Positions 37,434 through 45,629 of a stretch of 64,000 nucleotides of DNA are shown here, piece after piece. The position numbers and the translations under genes were made by a program. The notes beneath the pieces were generated by a model. It was not told where the DNA came from, ran no database searches, and saw nothing but the letters and a program-made list of their open reading frames with translations. The number at the start of each line of letters is the position of its first letter. The first letter of the stretch is position 1. Origin of the DNA: Cupriavidus sp. MP-37 (GTDB lineage Bacteria > Pseudomonadota > Gammaproteobacteria > Burkholderiales > Burkholderiaceae); NCBI RefSeq assembly GCF_020618415.1, contig NZ_CP085344.1, positions 1,883,001 to 1,947,000 of the forward strand. The letters are read 5' to 3'.

Positions 37434-37695
37434 CCCAGCCCCTACGACTTGTGGGCGTCGGCCGAGAGGGTGGCGCTGATTCGCGAAGCACAGGTGTTTC
37501 GGCTGCGCTGCGCGCGGCCTTCGTCGTCAACCGGAGTGTCAGCACCACCGTAGTCGGCCGCGAGGCACGCAGCGCGCTCGCCGAGCAACCGCTACCGGCG
37601 CTGCGCTCGGAAGTACATCAACGCATCGTATTCGCCGACAGCGCCGCCGTGCGCGAGATCGCCGCGCTCACCGACGAGCTGCTGCCGTGGTTGAC
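37434..37695 (+). pseudogene. remnant of ICE-type ParA partition ATPase
   Basis: Only the C-terminal part survives, in two frames. SPYDLWASAERVALIREAQVF (from 37434) is followed after a frameshift near 37505 by VNRSVSTTVVGREARSALAE, LPALRSEVHQRIVFADS and REIAALTDELL. From memory of the family this is the ParA of Tn4371-like integrative conjugative elements. A stretch between FADS and the REIAAL region also appears to be missing. The Walker A half is absent, so it cannot be functional. Confidence 0.75.
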
Positions 37696-37933
37696 ATGGG
37701 CCAACGCAACGGCAAGCGCGTGGGCATCGGCGCGCGTCCCCCGGCGAACCCGCACGCCGAGGAGTGGATTCGCCAGGGCGACGCCGACGGCATCCGGAAA
37801 GGCGGTTTCTACACCGCGCGACTGGCCCTCGACATTACGCCCGTCATGCGAGTGCGCATCAAGGTCGGCGCTTTAAGCGCGGCGTGACCGTGGCCGAACT
37901 GCTGCGCGCCCTGTTGGAACGAGAGTTCCCGTA
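37696..37933 (+). pseudogene. frameshifted ribbon-helix-helix protein gene of ICE origin
   Basis: The ATG at 37696 opens GKRVGIGARPPANPHAEEWIRQ...FYTARLALDITPVMRVRIKVGA. One base is lost near 37870, so the frame runs to a stop at 37887, while the true end VTVAELLRALLEREFP continues in the next frame to TAG at 37931. This small DNA-binding partner follows ParA in Tn4371-type ICEs. The single deletion makes it a recent-looking pseudogene. Confidence 0.7.
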
Positions 37934-37941
37934 GAACCGCC

Positions 37942-38563
37942 ATGAACGCACAACCTTTGGCGGCTACAGTTATACCCGAGCGCGATGGCGCGGGCCGCGA
38001 TGGCGAACCGGGCCGCACCTGCGGGCCGCAGACCGATGAAGCCGACCTCGACGCCTTCAACGAACTGGCCACCGACGACCGTCATCACTTCCGCTTCATC
38101 GTTTCCCCCGAAGACGGCACGGAGCTGGACGTCTTGCGCACCTAAAAGCGGCATCTAGTGAGCCGCGCCGATCATCACTTGGCAATCGAACAGGGCCAGG
38201 TCAAGCCCGGACGCGATCCGCAGGACGTCATCGCCGCGCATCTCGGCCGACTGGGAGCCCTGTGCCGGGCTGGCTTCGTGGAGCGTGTGGCCGACGGGCT
38301 ATGGAAGGTGCCGGACGACCTCGCCGAGAGTGGCCACCAGTACGACGCGCAACGGCTGGGCGGGGTGGCGGTGGAGCTGAAATCGCATCTGTCGATAGAG
38401 CGGCCGCAGCGTCATGCTCGCGAGCAGGCACTACGTAATGCTCGATGACGGCATGGGCTTCTCGCTGGTGCCGTGGAAGCCGGTGATCGAGCAGCGGTTG
38501 GGGCAGCAGATTGCTGCGACTGTGCGTAATGGAAGCGTGTCCTGGGAGACTGGCTGGCAACGC
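37942..38563 (+). pseudogene. fragments of a VirD2/DUF3363-type relaxase
   Basis: Three pieces remain. 37942-38145 encodes GRDGEPGRTCGPQTDEADLDAF...HHFRFIVSPEDG and stops early. 38158-38410 encodes KPGRDPQDVIAAHLGRLGAL...GLWKVPDDL...YDAQRLGGVAVELKSHL. 38414-38563, in another frame, encodes YVMLDDGMGFSLVPWKPVIEQ...AATVRNGSVSWE, the C-terminal end. The central catalytic region and most of the middle are gone. Order and orientation (ParA, RHH, relaxase) match one segment of a Tn4371-like ICE. Confidence 0.75.
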
Positions 38564-38593
38564 GGCTTTCGATCGGATAAGACGGGTGAGAGG

Positions 38594-39442
38594 TCATGCC
38601 TGACGCTCACCCAGCCATTTCGAGAATCCCCGATTGTTTCCATCGTCCTCCATTGCGGCGTAGTACACCAGTCGCAAGTGCCGATCCTGGTCAATCGTCA
38701 GCTTCGTGTACTCAAAGGCCACCGGACCGAGTCCTTCAAGATTGAGTCGCCGCCACCCGTGGTCAGAACCATGAACATCCTGTTCTTGCCACCACTCTCG
38801 AAATTCCGGGGAGAGCCTCTCGAGTTCCTTGATCAATGCGCAGATGTCTGGTTCCTGCGTCGCCTTGACGAAATCTCGGCGGAAGTGGGAGAGCATCTGT
38901 AGTGCTTGGTCAGTCCATGGATCGAACAGTGTCCGAGTCGGTCCATCGGCGAACAACATCCAAATCAGGTTTCGACGCTCTGGTGGGTACGTCGAGAAAT
39001 GGAAGACGTGATCAGCTACAGAGTTCCAAGCCAATACGTCCCAGCGAAGGTTGATCACGTAAGCAGGGCGCGACTCGAGATCGGCCATCAATCTATGGAT
39101 CACCTGTGGAACGACGCACCAAGTCTTGCCAGGTTCGGCCGGCGGACGTTGCTGAGTAAGCAAGTACAGGTAACGTCGCTCGGCTGCGTCTAGCTTGAGG
39201 ACGCGTGACAGGTTGTCCAGGAAGGTGGCAGACACGCTGATGTCGCGACCCTGTTCCAACCACGTGTACCAGGTCAGCCCCACCCCAGCCAACGCTGCCA
39301 CTTCCTCCCGCCGCAAGCCTGGAATGCGCCGGCGCTGGCCCGATGGCAGCCCGACGTCTGACGGCAATACGCGTTCACGACGACTTCGCAGGAACTCGGA
39401 CAGCTCCTTCCGAGTGCGTTCCATATTGCGAATGATATTCAT
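38594..39442 (-). CDS. XRE-family regulator with MmyB-like ligand-binding domain
   Basis: The 282-residue protein has an N-terminal helix-turn-helix (LGEFLRSRR-like ELSEFLRSRRERVLPSDVG, RIPGLRREEVAALAGVGLTWYTWLEQGRDI; residues about 10-75). The MmyB-type C-terminal domain has the typical WDVLAWNSVADHVFHFS, FREWWQEQDVHG and a GPVAFEYTKLTI segment near its end. MmyB-like regulators frequently sit beside secondary-metabolite or oxidoreductase genes. The start is at 39442 (MNIIRNMERTRKEL); 39424 is the alternative. It is divergent from the ALAS-like gene and presumably controls it and itself through the palindrome at 39447-39464. Confidence 0.9.
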   Translation of the reverse strand: MNIIRNMERTRKELSEFLRSRRERVLPSDVGLPSGQRRRIPGLRREEVAALAGVGLTWYTWLEQGRDISVSATFLDNLSRVLKLDAAERRYLYLLTQQRPPAEPGKTWCVVPQVIHRLMADLESRPAYVINLRWDVLAWNSVADHVFHFSTYPPERRNLIWMLFADGPTRTLFDPWTDQALQMLSHFRRDFVKATQEPDICALIKELERLSPEFREWWQEQDVHGSDHGWRRLNLEGLGPVAFEYTKLTIDQDRHLRLVYYAAMEDDGNNRGFSKWLGERQA

Positions 39443-39446
39443 CCAA

Positions 39447-39464
39447 TTACTATAAGTAATAGTA
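39447..39464. promoter_or_regulatory. AT-rich palindromic operator-like site in the regulator/ALAS gap
   Basis: Two overlapping inverted repeats stand next to the regulator start: TTACT-ATA-AGTAA (39447-39459) and TACTAT-AAGTA-ATAGTA (39448-39464). They lie in a 39440-39490 stretch that is markedly AT-rich for this genome. The site would cover the promoter of the regulator and lie about 135 bases ahead of the ALAS-like start, fitting autoregulation and control of the cluster. This is inference. Confidence 0.5.
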
Positions 39465-39596
39465 TAAACAGTTAAATTGTAATAGGGAAAAATCGCGCCC
39501 ACAATTCTTTCGGGATGCTGTTCTGGTTCGTAGACAGCCTGCGGAGGCGTCCGCCGGATCGCCTTGGAGATGTATCGGACGGAGGGAGGGACAGGC

Positions 39597-40838
39597 ATGT
39601 ACCAGCACCTGTTGAATGAGAAGCTCAGTGGATTGAAGGCGGCCGGGCAATACCGAACCTTCGTGACGCTTAACCGGATTTGCGGCCGGTATCCGCTGGC
39701 GCGTCTTGAAGGAAACGAAGAGCGATTGGTCGTCGTTTGGTGCAGCAATGACTACCTCGGGATGTCACAACACCCTGCCGTGCGAAAGGCCATGCACGAA
39801 GCGATCGACGCCTACGGTGCGGGTTCGGGTGGCTCCCGCAACATCGGCGGCACCCATGGCCTCTATGCCCAGTTGGAACGGAGCTTGGCTGAATGGCATG
39901 CCAAGGAGGCAGCGCTGGTCTTTCCAACCGGTTTCAGCTCTAACGAAGCGACGCTGCGATGCCTACTGCGGGAGATCCCAGACTGTGTGGTGATCAGCGA
40001 TGAAAAGAACCACGCATCCATCATTGATGGCATCCGCGCGAGTTCCGCGAACCGCAAAGTGTTTCGCCATAACGATCTGGGCCATTTGGAAGCGCTGCTC
40101 GCCGAGTACCCGCGCGAGACGCCGAAGATCGTAGTGTTTGAATCGGTGTACTCCATGGATGGCGACGTTGCCCCTATCAGCGAAATCGTAGAACTGGCCC
40201 GACGGTACAACGCACTGACCTATCTGGATGAAGTGCATGCCGTGGGGATGTACGGCCCGCGCGGGGCCGGCTTGGCTGCTCACAACGGCGTCGCCGGTCA
40301 GGTGGATGTCATCCAAGGGACGATGGCAAAGGCGATAGGTGTGATAGGTGGATACATCGCTGGCGCGCGGTGGCTGGTCGATGCAATCCGTTCGTTTGCA
40401 ACGGGCTTCATCTTCACGACGTCTCTGCCGCCGGTCATTGTGGCAGGCTGCTTGGCCAGCATCGAGCACTTGAAAGCGCAGTCATACGAGCGCGAGAGGT
40501 TGCACACCCAAACCCGGCGCCTGCGAAAAACGCTGGATGCGCTGAACATACCAGTAATGCCGTGCTCCACCACGCATGTGCTGCCGGTGCTGATCGGGAA
40601 CGCCGATAAATGCAGGGCTGCGGCTGAGCGGCTGTTGCATGTTCATGGGATCTACCTTCAACCGATCAATTTCCCTTCGGTACCCATAGGCACTGAACGC
40701 TTCCGGGTCAACGCCACGCCGAACCACAGCGATGCGCAGATCGACCAGCTTGCCGAGGCACTGCGCGAGGTGTTCGCGCATTTCGAAATCCCCTTGAAGA
40801 CGCCCGGAACTGCTGCCGCTATGCAGGAGGTGTCGTGA
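39597..40838 (+). CDS. 5-aminolevulinate synthase-like PLP enzyme
   Basis: The 413-residue alpha-oxoamine synthase is predicted to condense glycine with succinyl-CoA to 5-aminolevulinate. It matches true ALAS more than its relatives: [24 protein letters not shown] (about 47-60), [47 protein letters not shown]. The PLP-lysine is Lys245 in [16 protein letters not shown], followed by [14 protein letters not shown]. The start at 39597 follows GGAGGGAGGG by 6 bases; upstream ATG and TTG codons are less likely. Betaproteobacteria normally make heme ALA by the glutamyl-tRNA route, so this copy is probably for a secondary metabolite. It is first in a coupled four-gene operon. Confidence 0.9.
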   Translation: MYQHLLNEKLSGLKAAGQYRTFVTLNRICGRYPLARLEGNEERLVVVWCSNDYLGMSQHPAVRKAMHEAIDAYGAGSGGSRNIGGTHGLYAQLERSLAEWHAKEAALVFPTGFSSNEATLRCLLREIPDCVVISDEKNHASIIDGIRASSANRKVFRHNDLGHLEALLAEYPRETPKIVVFESVYSMDGDVAPISEIVELARRYNALTYLDEVHAVGMYGPRGAGLAAHNGVAGQVDVIQGTMAKAIGVIGGYIAGARWLVDAIRSFATGFIFTTSLPPVIVAGCLASIEHLKAQSYERERLHTQTRRLRKTLDALNIPVMPCSTTHVLPVLIGNADKCRAAAERLLHVHGIYLQPINFPSVPIGTERFRVNATPNHSDAQIDQLAEALREVFAHFEIPLKTPGTAAAMQEVS

Positions 40839-40839
40839 C

Positions 40840-41340
40840 ATGCCGAAGACCTCCTGGACGATTCGCACGGCTGCGCTTCCGGATATCGACGCATTGGTAT
40901 CGCTGCGCGCCCATTTGCTTGATGGCGCATCCGCGGAGAGCTATGCGAGCCGCACGCCTGAAGAAAGCCGACGCTGGAAGGCCGCCTATCGACAGTGGCT
41001 GATCCAGGTTCTGGTGGGCGACGAACGGACCCGGGTCGTCGTCGGTGAACAAGGGGGTGAAGTTTTGGCCTGCGCCACCGGCCTCATCGACCTGCGCCCA
41101 CCCGCACCGGATTGCCTAAACGGCTGGTGCGGCTGGGTCCAGTCGGTGGTGGTGGCGCCAGTGTGCAGGCGCCAGGGTATCGCCGAACGGTTGATGCGCG
41201 AGTTGATGCAGTGGTTCGCCGGGCGCGGCGTCGCCAAGGTGCTGCTGGAGACGACCCCGGCAGCTCAGGCGCTGTACCGCAGACTGGGTTTCGTGCTTAG
41301 CCAGGAAGACCTGCTGATCTTTGCGGGAGATCGGTCATGA
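40840..41340 (+). CDS. GNAT-family N-acetyltransferase
   Basis: The 166-residue protein has the GNAT core: IRTAALPDIDALVSLR at the N terminus, the acetyl-CoA pocket SVVVAPVCRRQGIAERLM (R-R-Q-G-I-A variant of Q/RxxGxG/A), and LYRRLGFV near the end. It starts one base after the ALAS stop behind AGGAGGTG and overlaps the next gene by ATGA. In this context it may acylate the amino group of the ALA-derived product, either as a biosynthetic step or for self-protection; the sequence does not say which. Confidence 0.88.
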   Translation: MPKTSWTIRTAALPDIDALVSLRAHLLDGASAESYASRTPEESRRWKAAYRQWLIQVLVGDERTRVVVGEQGGEVLACATGLIDLRPPAPDCLNGWCGWVQSVVVAPVCRRQGIAERLMRELMQWFAGRGVAKVLLETTPAAQALYRRLGFVLSQEDLLIFAGDRS

Positions 41341-42410
41341 AGCTACTGATCGTTGGCCTGGGCTACGCCGGCCAACGCTACCGGCGTGCTTTTCGCTATC
41401 TCGCCGGCAAACTGAACCTACCGCTCGATATGGCCTATGTGGGGCGACATGAACGGAACAGCGAAACACTGCCGTACTATCCTGACGTTTCCCGGGCGCT
41501 GGCTGAGTTCCATCCCGATGTGGTGGTGGTCAGCGTCAACGACCACGGGCACGTGGGCATCCTGCGAGACCTGGCCGGGTTCGAGGGCTTCGTGCTCTGC
41601 GAGAAGCCTCTAGCGACGCCGTACGACGATTGGCCGAGTGCCTGCGCCGGCCTGGCTCACGCCCAAGGGTTTGCGCTGGATCTCGTGGAACGCTATTCGG
41701 AAGCCACGCAGCGCCTGAAGGATCAGGTGGTCCAGCAGGAGTGGTCGCTGATCCGTGCCAGTTTTCATTGGGGCAAGAACAGACTGAACGACTACCGACC
41801 CACCTGCGGCGTAAGCAGTGAGGTCATTCATGCCCTGGACCTGGTGCGGTGGATCGGCGCACCGGATGAAACGTTGCGCGTACGCCAGGCGATCGGCATT
41901 GGCTCGGATTTTTCCCTCTCTGGCCCGGACGTGCCGGACACGGTGATGCTCACCGCCACTCTGGGCGAGGCGGTGGTGGCCGGCTACAGCAGTTTCGTCA
42001 ACATCCAGCGGCAACGCACGCTGGACTTCTCTTTTGCCGACGCAGCAGGCCAGATTTTTCATGCGCGGCTGGTCTACGACACCCCGGCTTGGGATCGCGA
42101 CGAATTGCGCGTCTGGACGCGCGACGGCGACGGGCGGGAGGTGCTAATGGATGAGTACCACACATCTCCGGGAGAAGCCGGTCTGGAGACACTGCTCAAG
42201 TTGTCGCGACTGTGCGAAGACGTCCTGCACGTGACAGCGCTGGATTCGCCGCCACGACAGCCCTTTGCCGGCCTCGATGACTCGATTGGCTTGCAGCGCC
42301 TGCTCGACGGCATCGGCCAGCAGCTGGGTACGCCGCCGTTGGGCCGCTACGTGCGCGGCGCAGCGCGCCAGCTCATCCCCGCGAGCGCGGATCTCGAAAG
42401 TCTCGGCTGA
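41337..42410 (+). CDS. Gfo/Idh/MocA-family NAD(P)-dependent oxidoreductase
   Basis: The 357-residue protein begins with a Rossmann motif (LLIVGLGYAGQRYRRAFRYL). It carries the family's CEKPLATPYDDW (Lys of the EKP motif) and a second alpha/beta domain (FHWGKNRLNDYRPTCGVSSE, HALDLVRWIG with the His). The family reduces or oxidises carbonyl/hydroxyl groups, often on sugars or imino compounds. The ATG overlaps the GNAT stop, so the two are translated together. Confidence 0.88.
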   Translation: MKLLIVGLGYAGQRYRRAFRYLAGKLNLPLDMAYVGRHERNSETLPYYPDVSRALAEFHPDVVVVSVNDHGHVGILRDLAGFEGFVLCEKPLATPYDDWPSACAGLAHAQGFALDLVERYSEATQRLKDQVVQQEWSLIRASFHWGKNRLNDYRPTCGVSSEVIHALDLVRWIGAPDETLRVRQAIGIGSDFSLSGPDVPDTVMLTATLGEAVVAGYSSFVNIQRQRTLDFSFADAAGQIFHARLVYDTPAWDRDELRVWTRDGDGREVLMDEYHTSPGEAGLETLLKLSRLCEDVLHVTALDSPPRQPFAGLDDSIGLQRLLDGIGQQLGTPPLGRYVRGAARQLIPASADLESLG

Positions 42411-42438
42411 GGCCGATCAATGATTGGAAGGACTGACC

Positions 42439-44292
42439 ATGTGTGGAATGACTGGCTGGCTTTCATTCAGCCGTGACGTGCGGGCACACACCAACAGCCT
42501 GCAGCGCATGACCGATACCCTGGCCCCGCGAGGCCCCGATGCGCAGGGCCAGTGGGTCGACGGCCCGATCGGTTTGGGCCACCGGCGCTTGTCGATCATC
42601 GACCTGGAAGGCGGCCGTCAGCCGATGGTGGTCGATCATGACGGCCAGCGCGCCGCTGCGGTCATCAGCTACACAGGTGAGGTCTATAACTTCCGGGAAC
42701 TGCGCCGCGACCTGCAGACATGTGGCCACGGTTTCGAGACGCAAAGCGACACAGAGGTGGTGCTGCGTGCCTACCTGCAATGGGGAGCGGCTTTCGTCGA
42801 GCGGCTCAATGGCATGTATGCCTTCGGCATCTGGGATCGTGCGAAGCAACAACTTCTGCTGGTGCGCGACCGTATGGGCGTGAAGCCGCTCTACTACTTC
42901 CAGACCGATGACGGCGTGTTGTTTGGCTCCGAACCCAAGGCGTTGCTCGCCCATCCGCTGGTACGTCCCAAGGTGACGGTCGATGGATTGCGCGAGATTC
43001 TGGAAATGGTCAAGACGCCGGGCCAGGCCATCTTCGCCGGCATGCGCGAGGTATTGCCGGGCGAGATGATCACGGTAGATCGTGCGGGCCTGTCGTGCCA
43101 CCGCTATTGGACGCTGGAGGCCCGAGAGCACAGTGACATGCTGGAGCAGACCATCCGCCACACCCGCGATCTGCTGGAGGACATCGTCGAGCGGCAGGTC
43201 GTCGCCGACGTGCCACTGTGCAGCCTGCTGTCCGGAGGGCTGGATTCTTCGATTATCACGGCCCTGGCGTCCAGGAAGCTGCTGGCCATGGGCAAGGGCA
43301 ACATCCGGTCGTTCTCGGTGGACTTCGCGGATCATGGCGGCGGCTTCACCGGTGACGCGGTACGCGGCACCCCCGATGCGCCATTCGTGCGCGACCTGGT
43401 GCAGCGCATCGGCTCAACCCATGGCGAGATCGTGCTGGACAGCCACGAACTGGCCGATCCGGCGCTACGCGCCAAGGTCGTCCGGGCGCTGGACTTACCA
43501 CCGGCGTTCTGGGGCGACATGTGGCCTTCGCTATACCGGCTGTTCCAGGAAATCCGTCGACATTCGACCGTGGCCCTGTCCGGTGAATCGGCCGACGAGG
43601 TGTTCGGCGGCTACCGCTGGTTCCATGACCCTGCCGCAATCGCCGCCGAAACCTATCCGTGGCTCACCTCGGTTACCGGCAAGTATTTCGACGGCAAGAC
43701 CTTGTTCGCCCAAGACCTGCTCGATCGGCTGCAGATGGACGACTTCCTGCGCGATAGCTACCGTCAGGCATTGGCTGAAACTCCGGTGCTGCCCGGAGAC
43801 GATGAAACCAATCGGCGCATGCGGCAGATGAGCTACCTGAATCTGACGCGCTTCTTGCAGACCCTGCTTGACCGCAAGGATCGCATGAGCATGGCGGTCG
43901 GCCTGGAGGTACGTGTGCCGTTCTGCGATCACCGCCTGGTCGAGTACGCCTTCAACATCCCCTGGGAGATGAAGGTCTTCGATGGTCGAGAGAAGAGCAT
44001 CCTGCGTGCCGCCACGCGCGATCTGCTGCCCGACAGCATCGCCGAGCGGGTCAAGAGCCCGTATCCCTCGACTCAGGACCCCGCCTACGAGCGCGGCTTG
44101 CGTGAATCTCTGGCAGCCATCTTGGCAGACCCCGGTGCGCCCGTGCGGCCGCTGCTCGATCCGCAACGTGTCGCCCACACCCTGGCTAAGCCACTCGGCG
44201 ACCTGTCGCCAATGTACGACCGCATGGGCATGGAGTTGGCAATTGGCCTGAATACCTGGCTTGCCGACTATCAGGTTGAACTTGCCGTCTGA
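42439..44292 (+). CDS. AsnB-type glutamine-dependent amide ligase
   Basis: The 617-residue protein resembles asparagine synthetase B: a class II glutaminase domain with nucleophile Cys2 (CGMTGWLSF; GPDAQGQW, LGHRRLSIIDLEGGRQPM, YTGEVYNFRELR). An ATP-pyrophosphatase domain follows, with the PP-loop SGGLDSS (265-271) and the late motifs LSGESADEVFGGYRWF and RKDRMSMAVGLEVRVPFCD. The start at 42439 is fixed by the need for Cys at position 2. Housekeeping AsnB is not excluded. However, its place 28 bases after the oxidoreductase suggests it amidates, or closes a ring on, the cluster's carboxylate intermediate. Confidence 0.88.
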   Translation: MCGMTGWLSFSRDVRAHTNSLQRMTDTLAPRGPDAQGQWVDGPIGLGHRRLSIIDLEGGRQPMVVDHDGQRAAAVISYTGEVYNFRELRRDLQTCGHGFETQSDTEVVLRAYLQWGAAFVERLNGMYAFGIWDRAKQQLLLVRDRMGVKPLYYFQTDDGVLFGSEPKALLAHPLVRPKVTVDGLREILEMVKTPGQAIFAGMREVLPGEMITVDRAGLSCHRYWTLEAREHSDMLEQTIRHTRDLLEDIVERQVVADVPLCSLLSGGLDSSIITALASRKLLAMGKGNIRSFSVDFADHGGGFTGDAVRGTPDAPFVRDLVQRIGSTHGEIVLDSHELADPALRAKVVRALDLPPAFWGDMWPSLYRLFQEIRRHSTVALSGESADEVFGGYRWFHDPAAIAAETYPWLTSVTGKYFDGKTLFAQDLLDRLQMDDFLRDSYRQALAETPVLPGDDETNRRMRQMSYLNLTRFLQTLLDRKDRMSMAVGLEVRVPFCDHRLVEYAFNIPWEMKVFDGREKSILRAATRDLLPDSIAERVKSPYPSTQDPAYERGLRESLAAILADPGAPVRPLLDPQRVAHTLAKPLGDLSPMYDRMGMELAIGLNTWLADYQVELAV

Positions 44293-44302
44293 CACCGCCG
44301 TA

Positions 44303-44335
44303 GACGGCGCACAGCTGTGTGCGCCGTCCACGCTT
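44303..44335 (+). terminator. rho-independent terminator after the AsnB-type gene
   Basis: GACGGCGCACA (44303-44313), four bases, then TGTGCGCCGTC (44318-44328), followed by CACGCTTTTTA. The stem is perfect. It separates the four-gene operon from the MFS gene, which must be reached by read-through or its own promoter. Confidence 0.8.
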
Positions 44336-44358
44336 TTTATCCCCTTGGGAGCCCCGCC

Positions 44359-45561
44359 GTGTCCCGTCACACGCAATCTCCGGTCTATCTCGTTGCTCTC
44401 GGTGCTTTCGCTCTGGGCATGGCGTCCTACGTAACCGCAGGCCTGATCCCCATGATCGAAAAGGCCTTCGTCGTGCCGGTCGCGCTCGCGGCGCAACTGG
44501 TGACCGCCTTCACCCTGGCCTATGGCCTGGGCTCGCCCTTGTTCGTCGCGATACTGCCTGCCCATCGACAACGCGGCGGCCTGCTGTTTGCGCTCGGCTT
44601 GTTCGTGCTCGCCAATGCTGCCAGCGCCTTGGCGACCGACTTCACCGCGCTGCTGGTTTTCCGCGCAATGGCAGGCATCGGTGCCGGTGTCTATTTGGCC
44701 ACGGGCATTGCTGCTTCGGCGGCGTTGTCGCCGCCACAACAGCGCGGCAAAGCGATCGCGGTGATCATGGGTGGCATGGCCAGTGGCACCGTCCTGGGGG
44801 TGCCGCTGAGTCTGCTGCTGGCTCAGCGTCTTGGCTGGGCGTCTGCGCTGTGGCTGGTGTCCGCGCTGGGGAGCCTTGCTCTGGTCGGCCTGGCGCTCCG
44901 ACTGCCAGCCCTTCCGGCGGCGACGGTGACCCCGCTGAAGGCCAAGCTGGCCTTGCTGGGCGACGGTCGGGTAGTCGTCATTCTGCTGGTGTCGTTGTTG
45001 GCGGCTATTGCCAGCCTGGGCATGTACACCTTCATCGCGCCGTTGCTGTCGGCTACAGATCAGGGCTTAACCCGAACGGTGACGCCCTACCTATGGGTGT
45101 GGGGCGTCGGTGGTGTGCTTGGAAGCTTCCTGATCGGCCCTCTGGTAGATCGATTCAAGGGCCCGGTGCTGACTCTTTGGATTATGGCGATCCTGGCGGT
45201 ATCTCTGTTCCTGCTGCCCGTCACTGCATCCCTGGGCGCTTGGTTGGTGATGCTGCCGATTGCTGCATGGGGGGCCGTAGGGTGGGCGTTACAGGTTCCA
45301 CAAAACAATGAGCTGATCAAAGCCCGCGAACACCAAGGGGATGGAAATCTCGCCGTGGCTCTCAATGAATCAGCGTTGTACCTGGGTAGTGCAATCGGCG
45401 CGGCGCTGGGTGGCGTACTTCTGCTCCAACAATGGTCGGCGGTGGCGTTATCAAGCAGCGCAGGTGTGGTGGCTGTGCTTGGCGTCCTGGTGCAATGGTT
45501 GAACCTGCGTCGGATTCCAGGGCGATGCCCCGTCCCTTTATCTCGCCCCGATAACGGGTGA
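44359..45561 (+). CDS. MFS transporter, DHA1/AraJ-like exporter
   Basis: The 400-residue protein has about twelve membrane segments (VYLVALGAFALGMASYVTAGLIPMI first), the arginine-containing VFRAMAGIGAGVYLATG segment, and LIGPLVDRFKGPVLTLW as the loop between the halves. These proteins export sugars or drugs. The start is a GTG (44359) behind GGGAG; a more upstream ATG (44317) lies inside the terminator hairpin and is rejected. It is the probable exporter of the cluster product. It converges on uppP, with 68 bases between stops and nothing recognisable there. Confidence 0.87.
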   Translation: MSRHTQSPVYLVALGAFALGMASYVTAGLIPMIEKAFVVPVALAAQLVTAFTLAYGLGSPLFVAILPAHRQRGGLLFALGLFVLANAASALATDFTALLVFRAMAGIGAGVYLATGIAASAALSPPQQRGKAIAVIMGGMASGTVLGVPLSLLLAQRLGWASALWLVSALGSLALVGLALRLPALPAATVTPLKAKLALLGDGRVVVILLVSLLAAIASLGMYTFIAPLLSATDQGLTRTVTPYLWVWGVGGVLGSFLIGPLVDRFKGPVLTLWIMAILAVSLFLLPVTASLGAWLVMLPIAAWGAVGWALQVPQNNELIKAREHQGDGNLAVALNESALYLGSAIGAALGGVLLLQQWSAVALSSSAGVVAVLGVLVQWLNLRRIPGRCPVPLSRPDNG

Positions 45562-45629
45562 CCATGACGAGTGCGCGCTTGATGGACCAGTAGCCAACGG
45601 TGCCGCCATTCGTCGCGAGTGCCCCCAAC

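Noticed and set aside
38414..38902. 162-codon plus-strand frame overlapping the regulator gene
   Set aside because: Only its first roughly 50 codons match the relaxase C terminus; the rest is antisense to the MmyB-type regulator.
42056..42063. TTTTTCAT, the attachment core reported for Tn4371-type ICEs
   Set aside because: It lies within the oxidoreductase coding sequence and the same 8-mer also occurs near 19361 ahead of lpxD; too short to be meaningful and not at an island edge.
45562..45629. Search for a second copy of the guaA 3' end as the right attachment site
   Set aside because: No match to the last 20 bases of guaA or to the 37262 repeats was found in the MFS-uppP gap.
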